Assembly: GCF_007655135.1 (NCBI RefSeq)
Contig: NC_045130.1
Coordinates: 14,012,001 to 14,076,000, forward strand
Direction of reading: 5' to 3'
Source: Punica granatum
Taxonomy: Eukaryota; Streptophyta; Magnoliopsida; Myrtales; Lythraceae
Length of the DNA stretch: 64,000 nucleotides
Shown: positions 1 through 11,533 of the stretch, piece after piece
Position numbering within the stretch: the first letter of the stretch is position 1
Layout: each line of letters starts with the position of its first letter
Position numbers and translations under genes: made by a program
The notes under the pieces: model-generated
Database searches by the model: none
The model's input: the letters and a program-made list of their open reading frames with translations, nothing else
What the model was told of the DNA's origin: nothing

Positions 1-271
1 TAATTACTAAACGTGGCAAAGATGTAGATAATGTATGCCGGCAGAGGAAAAATACGATAACTAAAATGGGTGAGTGACATATTACTCACAACTAGAAGGT
101 TGTAAGATGATGATGATAATTTGATCAATTAACCATCGCGTCAATATTAATAAAGCAACGATATGATCCATTACATAATTAACTAACATTTAGAACTGAT
201 AATCCATAAAGGGAAGTTTGTCCATGGTATCCAAATACTTCTAGCTAGACTCTAGCCAATCGGCTTTCGTT
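1..271. other. Upstream flank of a further K-box gene copy (left edge)
   Basis: This segment is nearly the same as 37140-37405 and 61500-61770, which lie upstream of K-box copies D and F. It shows that the array continues to the left of the window. No coding exon is visible in it. It stops abruptly near 271, where AIG1 sequence begins. Confidence 0.7.
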
Positions 272-305
272 GAGGAGGGCCTTCAAGTCGAGAGCTAGCT
301 CATCA
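272..305 (+). pseudogene. AIG1 exon sliver at a rearrangement junction
   Basis: About 34 bases match the AIG1 first coding exon (the RRAFKSRASS region; compare 3126-3160) with a few substitutions. K-box flank lies directly on the left and GBA2-like exon sequence directly on the right. It is too short to be functional and is useful only as a breakpoint marker. Confidence 0.6.
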
Positions 306-574
306 TATCGTGAGTAAAACTTGTAACCAAGTACTCAATACCACCAAGAGGAATGCCATGTTGACTCGTAAAATAGCATTTCTTGGTAAAATCAAATATT
401 GTCTCCTAGAAATCATTTGAAGGAACTACAGTTATAATCAAACACCAAGAAATGACCAAAATCTCCACAAAAAAGAGAAAAAAAAATATCAGATGAGGTA
501 ATTTATTTACTCTTCCTTTGGCCTCTTCTCCGCTAGAATGACGCCACAAGCGAACACCTAATGGAGCCTTCAAC
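306..574 (-). pseudogene. GBA2-like glucosylceramidase fragment (two N-terminal exons)
   Basis: Read on the minus strand, 511 to about 574 encodes LKAPLGVRLWRHSSGEEAKG followed by a GT donor. About 306-396 encodes a stretch containing SQHGIPLGGIE. From family knowledge, these resemble the N-terminal part of plant non-lysosomal glucosylceramidases (GBA2 family, glucosylceramide to glucose plus ceramide), which carry an RLWRHxREE segment and a HGIPLGGIGAGSIGRS segment. The glycine-rich motif is broken after GGIE and runs into unrelated sequence. No other exons adjoin it, so this is a dead fragment. Its missing partners lie at 27844-31018 and 38543-38841. Confidence 0.65.
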
Positions 575-734
575 AAAAACCAGAAAAAAAAAAATGCAAC
601 GTAAGAATGATTTGCTGAACATCTGATATGCTGAGCCTTGAGTATACTTAAATTCCGGAGTTAAATCAGGATAACAGTTCACAGTCACAATTTCAATTCA
701 GACATGGCTGTCCCTACTCATTTCCTTGGATTAA

Positions 735-1100
735 TTTTCTAGTTTGTTATATAACATTTTACACCCTGAACTTAACCCATTAGTTAATTTAGAACGCCGT
801 TTCACTTTGAATTTGAAGATTAATTGAACTATCATATCATTTTCATATTTCAAATTGTTTTTATTCGTATAATATTATGATGATCATCTCTCGCTAGCAA
901 TAATTCACTCATTCTTGTCTGAGAAAAAATATGACAAGTCAGGCAATTACGTATTATGCCTGAAAATAAAATGTGATGTGCATCGATATTGTGTATGAAT
1001 ATAAAAGTATATCTTTTTTTATACATATCTATATGCGTCGGCGATACTGGTTAAAATTAATGGAGTATTGACTAATATTGTTATTAAATCAATAGTTGGT
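735..1100. repeat. Duplicated intergenic repeat, left copy
   Basis: This stretch closely matches 39525-39890, beginning around a shared TTATATAACATTTTACACC. It marks the left limit of the large block duplication that made units A/B and E/F. No genes are seen. The lead-in resembles the ends of plant DNA transposons, but I cannot assign a family. Confidence 0.7.
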
Positions 1101-1138
1101 GATTTTTTATGCGAAAGAGTATCAACGGAGTATTGAAG

Positions 1139-1700
1139 GACATTCTTATTCTCTGTGAGAACCGCCGAGTGCTTTTTGATAATAAGATGAATGACTAGGT
1201 CAAGAAAACTACTCAAGTTCAGGAGCTCTTTTCCCTTGTCAATGCAGTTATAAGCCAGAATGATGGAAAGCCTTTTACAATGTGGAGCATTTAAAACTTA
1301 AAGCAAGTAAAGAAATGCCATTGCACTGATGGTTCCCAAACTATGAAGGTTTGTTGGGCATAAAGGAGCAAGGAAGCGGTTGGTTCTCTCAAAGGACACA
1401 CCAAAGTACATATACAGAAGTTTGAGATGGTATGTTTTAGTGTAAAGTTTTATCTCTGATGAGTGATATAAAAATGGGATTTTTGTTTCTTTTTTCTGTC
1501 CTTGTATTTCTCTGTCGTCATTGAAAAGTTTAATGTTCGTTCACCAAATTGGCATTTCTAACAATGAAATTTCCATTACAACATATATGTTTGCGGAGTC
1601 TGCAACAAACACGTCTGTTTTTTTAAATTTGGAAGCACGTTGAGTTTATTATTTATTGTAGTCTTTTGATCTTTTTTTCGCTAATTATGGATTTGCCTGA
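1139..1700 (+). pseudogene. AIG1 pseudogene (wreck upstream of copy A)
   Basis: From 1139 the sequence matches AIG1 coding exon 3 (DILILCENRRVLFDN...), but it has an in-frame TAG after NKMND. The exon is cut short near 1280, having lost the part encoding DEIFAEMR and the donor. Remnants of exon 4 (an AVGS-like segment near 1376-1430) and of intron sequence follow. The coiled-coil exon is absent. The GTPase exons are missing upstream. The same wreck with the same TAG is found at 39927, so the stop predates the block duplication. Confidence 0.8.
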
Positions 1701-1989
1701 AATGCGTACTTATTTTTAGAAGGCTGCGATTACCAGCCATATCTCTTATTTTGAACTGTTTGGTGTGGTTGGTTACGATATGATAATCTACAGTCATAAA
1801 TGAAAAGGTTTATTTGATATCATCAAGGGTTGAGTCGTAGAGTTTAGTATTTATTTTCCTTAAATAAAGGATCAAATTCCAGACCTGTGCATGATAGTTT
1901 TATCTCTTACTGGATCCATCCAGTTTGACTCTTTCTCATCCTCTGGAGATCCGCCTCTGCACTCAACAGTACACGCAGCCACCGCCACT

Positions 1990-3015
1990 GCCGCCTCCCT
2001 CCCTTCACCTCACCACAGCCCCGACCACTGCCTGCGTTGCGTTTCTCTAGGATTTTAGGTTAGGCCATGGCCATGGCGTCTCCCAGTCCTGACGATGATG
2101 TGCCGAGAATCCAAATCGGTACTGAGTGGGAAGTTCTTGAAGCCCATCACCAAGGTCTATGCCCCTCCAAGTCCTGCGGCAGGCAGGCAAGCAGCCGAGC
2201 AGCGAAATCTGGAGAGGCAGGGAGAAGCTCAGAGAGAGAGAGAGAGAGAGTGCTGGGATGAAATGGCTGAGATGGTTGGTCTGAAGCCGATAGCGGAGGA
2301 GGCGGAGGGAGGCGGACACCGGCAAACTGGAATTTGTCTACATAGAACTATCGATCCGTACTGAGTGGGATGGAGTTTCTTGTCGGGGTCGGGGTGAGAT
2401 GGGAGTAGGAATTCATTCCCGCCCTCCAGCTTCAGTAGCGGCATTCATCCCGAAAATGCCTTCCTCACCTTCTGCTGACGATCGAATCCGATTCATTCCT
2501 CTATCTGAAGTGATCCTCCTTCGTCTTCTTCACGGACGAGCAAGGAAGCGAATTTCTCCTTCCTTGTCTGATTACCTTACTTACGGTGGCTGAATTGCCG
2601 TTGATTCTTCTCTATAAGTGCTCTTCGTGCAACCGTTAATAATCGATCGAGCTTCTCTTCTTTCCCTGGTAGTAGCTGATCGATCTTCTTATCTTATTGA
2701 TGTCAGTGCTGCAAGATTGTTAGTGATGGTGTTCTGTTTATGCTCTAGAGACGAATTTCAGTGCCTTTCGTGCATGTTTGCTTGATAAGTCTTTCGAAAT
2801 CCTGTGCTTAACTCCAAAGCTCGAGTCTTTTGTTCTTGTTTGACAAACTACCGTACAAAGGTTTTATTTTTGAAGCTAAATTCCCGATATAAGGCTTAGG
2901 AGACTGGTAAAAGTCGGAACTTTCATCTTGTTAGATTAGATGTTAGATTTGTTCATGCTCTGTTTTGATGTTGAGGACATTCTGTATGACTTGCGATTAT
3001 ATCCATGTCTTGCAG
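1990..3015 (+). promoter_or_regulatory. AIG1-A leader with upstream ORF and 5'UTR intron
   Basis: This GC-rich leader precedes AIG1-A. An upstream ORF starts at 2067 in a strong context (GCCATGGCCATGGCG) and encodes MAMASPSPDDDVPRIQIG... for 64 codons, ending just after a (GA)n tract at 2230-2250. No protein family is recognised. A splice acceptor (TCTTGCAG, ending 3015) lies 21 bases before the AIG1 start, so an intron probably separates this leader from the coding region. A possible donor, CCCTG followed by GTAGTA, lies near 2668. The same arrangement precedes copies B to F. Confidence 0.55.
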
Positions 3016-3036
3016 TTGGCGTGAATTGGCTTTTAC

Positions 3037-5072
3037 ATGATGGCTGGGATTGCTGGTGTTCGGACGCTGGTTCTGGTGGGCAGGACAGGTAATGGTAAAA
3101 GTGCCGCAGGGAACACTATTCTTGGGAGGAGGGCTTTCAAGTCGAGGGCTAGCTCGTCGGGGGTGACGAGCACCTGCGAGTTGCAGCAAACTGTCCTGCC
3201 TGATGGCCTGACTGTCAATGTAATTGACACTCCTGGTAATGATCTTTTAACAAACTTCTGCAGAATGAGATATTTCATGGATATTGAGAGGTTCTTATCT
3301 AGGACATGTTTGTTAATTGCAGGGCTTTTCGATGGTTCTGCTGGAATCGGCGATGTGGGAAAAGAAATTGTCAGGTGTATCGATCTGGCCAAGGAAGGGA
3401 TCCATGCTGTGGTTTTGGTCTTTTCTGTTAGGACCCGCTTTTCGGAGGAGGAAGAAGCTGCCTTCCATACCCTGAGGACTTTGTTTGGAAACAAGATAGT
3501 CAACTACATGATTGCTGTGTTCACTGGGGGGGATGAACTTGACGATAATGATGAAACTCTGGAGGATTACTTGGGTCGTGAGTGCCCACAGCCTTTGAAG
3601 GTGACCTCTACCTCTCTTTATGCAGTTAGATATTCATAGATCATTTAAAGTAAGTTGCAAGCTTTGAGTAATTACAACAGGTGGTTTGATTGATATGCCA
3701 CCTAGGGGATTCCAATTCCTAAATATAGATTTGTCAGATTGCTTTATCTCTGATGATGCTGCTAAGCACAATCGAGTTTCAAATCTCAACATTGACTGGG
3801 CATCTCTCTCTGGGATAGCTTTTGATGAGACTCACAGTTCTGTCTATGCTCGTGGTTTAAGTTGGCTAGAGAGATCGACTTGTTTTTAAATTTTAAATAT
3901 TTTGTATTCTACTTTCACAAATTTTGTTGAACTAAACTCGGTTTACTTCCAGTAAGATTGTCCCAGATTGAGTTTAGTAAAAGCTTTTGAGCTGCCATTG
4001 TAAGATACAATGCAATAAAAATCACCAAGACGACATTGACCATGAGTATCTTCTACTTTTGCTGCTGCACACTGATATCTTGTAAAATATTTATTGAAGG
4101 ACGTTCTTGCTCTCTGCGGGAACCGGCGGGTGCTTTTCGATAATAAGACGAAGGATGAGGACAAGAAAAACGCCCAAGTTCGGGAGCTATTTTCCCTTGT
4201 CGATGCAGTGATAAGCCAGAATGGTGGAAAGCCTTTTTCAGATGAGATATTTGCCGAAATGAGGGTAAGTGGAGCATTTAAAACTTAAAGCAAGTAAAAT
4301 AAATGCGATTGCATGAACAGTTTCCAAACTATGAGTGTTTGTTTGGCAGAAAGGAGCAAAGAAGCTCCAGGAGCAACAGGAAGCGGTTGGCTCTCTCAGA
4401 GGTTACAACCAAGGACAGATACTGAAGTTTAAGGAAGAGATGCAAAATTCTTATGATGAGCAGCTGAAGCGAATTTCTGGGATGGTATATTTTAGCGTAC
4501 AGTTGTATTTCTGATGAACAGATTGATTTTCCCTCCCCCCCCCCCCCCCTTTTTCTGTCTTTGTATTTCTGTGTCGTCATTGAAAAATTTAATGTTCACC
4601 GCAATGGCATTTCTGACAATTATATTTCCAATATAACATATGGATTTTGCGGAGTCTGCAATGAACATGTTTGTTTTTTTTTAATTTGGAAGCATGTTGG
4701 GTTTATGATTTATTGTAGTCTTTTACTCTTTTTTCTGCTAATTATGGATTTGTCTAAGATGCGTACTTATGTTTCGAAGGCGGTGATTATCCGCCATATA
4801 TCTCATATGCTATTTAAGAGGAACGTTTCTGGACTTGTTGGACTGAACTGTTTGGTGTGATTGCTTGCTCTTAGATTGAAACCAAGCTGAGAGGGGAGGT
4901 CAAGAGGCTCGATCAGATGTTGGCAGAGGAGCAGGCCGCTCGTATGAGGGCTGAAGAGCAAGCACAGTCGGCTCAGGCGAAGTCAAATGCCGAGATTCGT
5001 GATCTCAGGGAGAGCCTAGATAGAGTCAGGGAGGAGAATGTGCGGCCCATACCAATATGCTCCATTCTATAA
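3037..5072 (+). CDS. AIG1/IAN-type GTPase, copy A (324 aa, five coding exons)
   Basis: The joined exons are 3037-3235, 3323-3600, 4100-4264, 4350-4484 and 4875-5072, all GT-AG. The protein is an AIG1-family GTP-binding protein (plant IAN, related to animal GIMAP) linked to pathogen and stress responses. Visible motifs are the P-loop GRTGNGKS, G2 threonine in GVTSTCE, G3 DTPG running into LFD across the splice, G4 FTGGDEL, and the RRVLFDNKTKD box. A long charged coiled coil rich in EEQAARMRAEEQAQ follows. It ends in CSIL, a CaaX prenylation box, suggesting membrane anchoring. The N-terminus lacks the AIDDDWGLTSSY segment present in the other copies, a clean 12-codon deletion. Exon 4 keeps the EAVGSLRGYNQ segment that B, E and F lack. 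The first ATG pair was chosen because it directly follows the leader splice acceptor and is conserved in all copies. Confidence 0.9.
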
Positions 5073-5631
5073 TATGCAAGACCGGGATATCCTGGAGAAT
5101 GTTTCGGTCTCGAAGATTTCGATATCCACTTGTGTTGTGATAGTAACCCATGGAATACTCTTGTGATTGCTCGTGCCATGTAAATGGATTTATGGCTTGC
5201 ATTATGTGCATATCATTTTAAGTTCACTAATGGTGCTCCCGTTATTCACTATCTACCCCAAAGATCTGTATGTCAGATGAGAATATCCCTGCTTTAGTGC
5301 TCTGTTTACTGTACTTAAACGAATGATCGTAACAGGTATAGTACGAATCGATGTACATGTACTTAAAATGCGATCCTTTGTTATAATCGAACCTTTTGCG
5401 AGTTTGAGAGTTGCGTTCATGTGGCCCTGATTCAAGCAAGGGAAATAGACCGCATGAGGTTTTGTGGCTTAGCCGATGATGGAGGCCACGTCGCATGATC
5501 GATCAATAAACTTGTGTCAAATATTACAAAAAGTGAAAGAGAGATAGGAACAAGATTGTTCAGGACATGACAATTTATATATGTTTGTTAGTGCATTTCC
5601 GTTTTAATAAATAATTTAACAAACAAATAAT

Positions 5632-5880
5632 GAGAAAATGACAGAGTGCATCACAGTCTGAAAATAATTTTCACAGTGCATCATATTTTCATGGCTAGGT
5701 GGGACTCAAATGCTGAGTAAACACGATCACATTGCCACGTCAGCTTTCCATCCATCAGTTGACAGAAATGATGCATGGTGAAAATTTTTAAAATTTTCGT
5801 GATGTACCATGTTAATTTTTCGAAATATGATGTATTGTGATACTTGTTTTCAAACTGTGATATGTTCAGGAATTTTCCCT
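5632..5880. repeat. Inverted-repeat element (MITE-like), copy in unit A
   Basis: The left arm (about 5632-5697) contains ATCACAGTCTGAAAATAATT. The right arm (about 5815-5880) contains its imperfect inverse, with ATATCACAGTTTGAAAACAA on the other strand. The arms also share GRGAAAAT ends. It is present only in units A and E (48454-48726). Copy E carries about 23 extra bases near 48556. No coding capacity is seen. Confidence 0.6.
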
Positions 5881-6090
5881 TTTAGTGCCGTACTAATGCA
5901 GGAGTTGCAGGATGTTTATAGGCTTCGTTGCAGCTTTAATTACACACTCAAACACCACGCTAACCCTTCATTGAACAACTATTATTATAAATTATAACCA
6001 TATGTACTTCGCGCACAAGAGATGCCTTTGTTTGGAATCAGCTCGAGGGACTTCTACCTGCATATACATGAAGGCAGGTACATTTAACTC

Positions 6091-6289
6091 CAAAGAGTTT
6101 GGCTTAGTGGTAAGGAGGAGCTTAAATATCCACCCGATCCTGAGTTTGAAACCCCTTAGAGCCACCGAAGCACTTTTGGCGTGATTACCCGTTCTGTGCG
6201 TCGCCGGGAGTTCATAGAGCCTCGGAAATTAGTTGGGCTAAGCCCGGACACCTCGAATTAGCAAAAAAATAAATAAATAAATAAATAAA
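6091..6289 (+). mobile_element. tRNA-derived SINE, copy in unit A
   Basis: The element is flanked by imperfect 23-bp target duplications (6068-6090 and 6290-6312, both starting ATGAAGGCA). It has a pol III A-box-like TGGCTTAGTGG at 6100-6110, a decayed B-box near 6142-6152 and an A-rich AAAT-repeat tail. Units B, D and F have the uninterrupted target. The sister copy at 48936-49110 has a perfect B-box GGTTCGAAACC. The classification as SINE rests on boxes, tail and duplications together. Confidence 0.85.
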
Positions 6290-7119
6290 ATGAAGGCATG
6301 TACATTTTACTCTTGAACCAAGAACGATACATGCTCTCATAACATCTTGTACGTTAAACCTGAAGTACTATCTGCACTACCATGTCGCAATACAATACGA
6401 TGATCCACCAGCGTACATTTGATGACACTTCTTATAATAAATACGCTAGTGGATTATAGTATTTTTTTTTATGACACTTACTTATCAAAAGGACGATGAT
6501 CCACCAGCAAATGAGAAACTAATATTTGCTACTGAGCGTTTAAAACGCCAGACGAGATGCTATAGTTTCCATAAAGTATCCATACTAATATGCACGGAAT
6601 TATTGATTCATACCCGAGATGGAGTTTCTTATCGGGATGAGGATAGAAATTTCCACCCTCCAACATATTGGGAGGGAAGAAATTGCGAGAAGCCAACCCC
6701 TGAATCACATTCATCTCCTGGCCCGGAACCATGTTCGCGTGCTCCATTCTCTCTATCTCAGCTATTTGTTTGTCCGTGGTGATTCAAGAAACGTCTGATT
6801 AGATAATCCAAAATATGTATAAAAAAAAAACAAATTACGGTGCATGCATGGTATCATTAAGCGAATTTCATATATACATATATAGAGAGTATAGTAGAAA
6901 TCTCATATGTATATATTCAGATTTTATCGAGAACATATTGCAGCTACGCACACAAATACGAGTTTTTACATACCTTGGTGCAAAGGTACACAGTTTCATT
7001 TTCCATCTCAATCTCCTGTGAAACAAATTATGAACTGATGAACAAGCTCTTGCTATAATGGAGATGGTGATGGAGCGTTTGCAAGATTAAGATACACAAA
7101 GAGAGAGAAAAGAGACATT

Positions 7120-7153
<34 letters not shown>

Positions 7154-7411
7154 CAGGCACACACACACACATATATATATATATGCTTAATCGTACATAT
7201 ATATATATGATTACGTACCTTTTTCTGCGAGTACTCAATCTCAGCAAGCAGCATTTCATGCTGTTCGACATGGATGAAAACAAATCAGGAGTTGTCCAAG
7301 TAAGAGTAAAAATAGATGAACTACTAAAATTATAATTAAAAACAGGAATATCTATCCAAATAATGATGTTGTGAAAACTATATAATAAATAATTACATTA
7401 GGGGATTGCAC

Positions 7412-10400
7412 TGTCACAACCCGAAATTTTAGCTGAATTTTCCCTATATTTCCTCTACATCCATTATCACGTAACTATTCATATAAAATCTGCTTTCCAT
7501 AACTCTCAAAAACATACAACTACTACAAATGCTCTCACATATATATTCATATAAGTACGATTCTAGCAAAGCTACATTGCTAAACCAACTAGACAAAAGT
7601 TTCAGGTCGTAACATTCTCAAGTCCATTCTATACAAAAAGGATATCTATCAAATAATTAAGGTTCCTACCTAGTTCTCTAAGCTGATCCCCAATATCAAA
7701 AAGTGGTTCCTCCGCGCAATCGGAAGCTTATCTGGAAAAAATGTATGCAGGGTGTAAGCTGCATCTCAGTGAGCACTAAATTCCAAAGCAAAATGAATAA
7801 TTTTAAGTGATAAATATATTTTTGACAACCAAATATTCATATAGATAGTAGTAGCATAACCAAGTCTATCAATTAATTCACCAACACGACATATTAGACA
7901 ATACATACAAATGATTACTAAGTTCATTCATCAACAATCAATTGCCCTTATAACCATATAAAACTATTATTAGAATTAACATTTAACCCAACATCATCTT
8001 GCACTCATAGCCTAACTAAATCAAATTGGCAACAACACGGCTTCCATATAATAATTCAGACAATCATAACAATCATCACATTTACAGCAATCCAACCAAA
8101 CAAACAATATACAACACAACCAAATCAATATAGCCATAGGGTTGCATTTCCTCGCAACAGAGTTATGACGGTACCGTGACCCCGCACATCTCGCTCATAC
8201 CATTCTCAACTTCCAATATTCACACCTCATAAGTGGGGGCCGCCTATTAACCTCTGACAGTAAGAGTTGACCTCAATTTGTATTCCGCCGAGTCTTAGCG
8301 GCCGATCAAGCCTCTTTTTCTATTCCGCCGAGTCCAGCGGCCGATCAGGCCCCTGTTTATATTCCGCCGGGTCCAGCGACCGATCATGCCCATGTTTATA
8401 TTTCGCCGAGTCCAGCGGCCGATCAAGCCCTACTTGTATTCCGCTTGGTCCAGCAGCCGATCTGACACATTTTGTAATCCGTCGGGTCTAGCGGTCCCAT
8501 GGCTATATAATCACGCAACAATCACAAGCACAATCAACTACAACCACGCCATCTCATATCATATACCCACACCAAATTCTTATTCCCAAATTATCGCAAT
8601 CTCCGCATACACAACCACAATCCCAATCATAATGAATCACATTATCATCATATACTTCATACGCAATCCACATATTCAATCACACTGCATATCCCAAGTC
8701 CAGGTGGAACATAAAAGGCCATATTTCTCAGATCATTTCACACAGCATAGCAATGCCAATTCCTTAATCTAACTACCACTATATTCATCTTAAATAATTT
8801 ATATAATTATAACACATGATTTTACCAGGGAATAGAGTAGTCACATAACATACATATATATATATATATATATATCATTTCACAATGGAATAAAGTACTC
8901 ACCAAACACCCAAAATGGTTCATCAAACTTGGCCTTCAGGATGGACAATATTGGTGTCCTCAACCACTATCAATTATAAGCATAGTTTAGAAAATAACTT
9001 ATATCTCGTAAATCATTTCCTCCACTGATCCTCATACCAAATCACACCACAGTGGCCTTAAAAGATCGAATGAATCTAAAATAGAATGCACCAATAGCAT
9101 CAGCCGTTAAACTTCCCATATAAAGAATCCTCTTCTTAGAAAATTTCTATGCATATTTCATAATTTACGGTTTATCCACCTTAGATAACCTATATAAACT
9201 AGTTACTAACTTAGAATGTTGATAATCCAAAAATACGTACAATGGATTTAGTGACCACATCCAAATACACGGAGAAAACAATAGCAGATCATCCTCTACT
9301 AGCCTCGCCAACTCGTGGATATCTAGCTCTTCACACTTCCATTACTTCCATCTCATAATTCAGTAAAGCACATACGAACAACTTTTAATGGAACATCAAC
9401 TCTCAGTACAACTACTAAATCAGCAAGAACTGGGTAAATATAAGTATATTTTCAGCACCATTGACTTGTCCTAGCTTAGTGCACTAAACATTTAAATGAG
9501 CTAGTCTAACCTAACTCATCGATTTCTCTAATTTATTCATCCAACTAATCCGTTAGTTCGTATTCCATAGTACGGGCATAATCAAATAAATAAAGCTTAA
9601 TCAAGAAGAATATTATAACTCATCCCCCGAATGGCTTCCTACCTCGAGCCCGTTACACTCTTCACTTGCCCTGCTCTATTCACCTTTCTTTATCAAAGAA
9701 ACATGGACCATATTAAGCTAAACTGGTCACTTAAAGCAAACCAATACATATCGTGATATAAATAACTACTTCACTCCATGTGTGGATATATGCAATCAAC
9801 ATCACTTGTTAACACGCATTTGACTCAATTAAGCAAGATTTAATCAACCAAAATGTAAATTATTAGTCCAAACGTTCGAAAAATAACATCTCTAACTTGA
9901 GAGGACATAAATCGACTAAACAAACACCAAAATTAGATATGACCAACAAGGAAAATCGAGCTTAGAGAACATGAAAGTGGTCAGTTTTGGACTCGAGAAA
10001 AGAAAAATCGATAAACCCACTCATTACGGAAAATATGACAATAGTATTGCTATTTCAAAAAAATCCCGAAAAATTATCTAAAATAGTAGATTCAGACACG
10101 AATCTGTACAAACAAAAATCATTGCAATCCGATGTCCGAGCGAGCCTAAAGAGCCTCCCGAAGTTGTTGGTGCGGGCTGTACGGAACAGACCCGGGCTGT
10201 GCGATGGCCCAACTTCGGAAGTTCGGCTCTCTCTCTATATAACTCCGAATACCACAATCTTGGAGTCTCTGGAAAGCTTACCATGTGGGCTACGTTTTAG
10301 AAACAAACGGCATGCCAAAACATGTAGAATTCAGTTCAAAAATGCCGGTTGAAGTTGACGTTTCATTATGATTTTCAGAATTTGAAATCGCAATAACTTT

Positions 10401-10909
10401 CGAATCGTATAACGAAATCCAATTCCGTAAAAAGCCACACCATTCAAATGATCAGAGGAGCCTAACCGTATCAAATTTTCGAACTAATAACATCTACACA
10501 TCAAGCTGCCATTAATGCGTCTTAAACTCCATTTAACCCGGTAAATACCTATGCTAAGACAACAGATTACCAACTTACCGACCATTCCGGAAGCCCCAGT
10601 CTTCTCCTCCTTCGTTCTCTCTCTCTCTCTCTCTCTGTTTTTGCTCTGTTTCTTCTTCGGTGAAGAACACAGCCCCCAGCCTAAAACAAACTAAGAAGAA
10701 AAAGAAAAAGAGACAAGTCAATGGCGGTGGGATCTCGGGGAAAATAAGGGGAAGAATGTTGGCCACGTGGGGCCCTTTGAAACTTTTTTTTTTTCCTTCC
10801 CAGCCACATAAACGTGATATATATAAATTACATATATAAGTATATGTATGTATATGAGTATGTATGCAGGTTTAAAAAAATAATAATTAAAAGTATGCCG
10901 AGTCTCACA
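7412..10909 (+). mobile_element. TGTCAC...CACA element 1 (solo LTR or non-autonomous LTR element)
   Basis: It begins TGTCACAACCCGAAATTT and ends GAGTCTCACA, with a perfect 5-bp target duplication TGCAC (7407-7411 and 10910-10914). Removing it restores the sequence seen in the other K-box copies. No gag, protease, reverse transcriptase or integrase is visible. It contains a 39-bp minisatellite and a CT-rich tract (10615-10640). A GCCACGTGGGGCCCTTT block follows near 10761. Length and content suggest a long solo LTR, possibly of a Gypsy chromovirus; that assignment is inference. Confidence 0.8.
8281..8500 (+). repeat. 39-bp minisatellite inside element 1
   Basis: About six head-to-tail units of near 39 bases share a core TATTCCGCCGRGTCCAGCGG followed by CCGATCA. 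The period is divisible by three, so all frames tend to stay open; the predicted peptides are not evidence of a gene. Related arrays lie at 41030-41370 and 52684-52835. Confidence 0.85.
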
Positions 10910-11533
10910 TGCACTAAAAAAAAAAAGATCATATAAGGGTTGCCTTCTTGGACCTAATTCTGGTGATTCCGCGCTCGAGCCTGTTCTCGAGCTGCTTCAG
11001 TTCCTTCACAGAAAGGGCACTCAAAGAATCTCCCATCAAATGCCTGCCATGCATAATATGCACTATATAATATTTCTGTTTGTAGAACTTCATTCTTTGT
11101 AAGTAGTTCATACATAGTATAGTTCTACTGTGATATTGTTTGCCGAATTTGTCGATTTCAAGGAAAGTGGAAAAATCTTTGGGGAAGTAATTTATCTGTT
11201 ACAGCATCTGTATCTGCTGCCTCAGCTTGGCTGATTCTTGTTGATAATACTGCATATATACAAAAAGATAAATTAGAGATATGTCATATACATTGTGCAT
11301 GGAAGGAACTGCACAAAATATATAAATTAGTTACTTATAAGAAATAATGTGCAAATCTAGAGAAGGAACGACGAAATCTGCTGCTTGTTTTCGATCTTTT
11401 GTAATAACTAGATCAGACAACGGCCACACGTACATATTACCTGAGCATTAATCTCTGTAACAGAAGTCATGTTCAAACTGTCTGAGCTAGCCTTCTTATA
11501 CCTCTCTATAGTTGTCTTGATGCTGCTAACCGA

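Larger units (their letters stand above)
6613..11525 (-). pseudogene. AGL11/SEEDSTICK-type K-box pseudogene, copy A
   Basis: Exons in transcript order (minus strand): 11441-11525 ([10 protein letters not shown]), 11196-11249 ([13 protein letters not shown]), 10944-11043 ([21 protein letters not shown]-box), 7219-7260 (HEMLLAEIEYS/LQKK-type 14 codons), 6974-7015 (ESVYLRTK) and 6613-6765 (PDKKLHLG end). Exon sizes follow the AGAMOUS-clade pattern (100, 42, 42). These proteins control ovule and seed identity in plants. Lesions: exon 3 has lost eight bases, giving an in-frame TAA, and its donor is AT rather than GT; the exon 4 donor is GC; the last exon acceptor is AA instead of AG. A 3.5-kb element sits in the intron between exons 4 and 5. 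No MADS-domain exon exists in the window. Confidence 0.85.

Noticed and set aside
3601..3639. Extension of AIG1 frame past CCTTTGAAG to a nearby stop
   Set aside because: The extra codons (VTSTSLYAVRYS) are intron sequence beginning GTGACC; the family box continues at the next exon as PLK-DVLALCGNRRVLFDN.
6100..6152. A tRNA gene
   Set aside because: Pol III boxes are present, but there is no cloverleaf, and the tail and target duplications show a SINE.
7053..7283. Minus-strand frame with [15 protein letters not shown]
   Set aside because: It covers a TA/CA microsatellite and only overlaps the real 14-codon K-box exon at its start.
8281..8500. CRISPR-like array
   Set aside because: The units are contiguous with no unique spacers, and this is a plant genome.
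7412..10909. Autonomous retrotransposon
   Set aside because: No gag, RT, RNase H or integrase motifs in any frame; it is a solo LTR or non-autonomous element.
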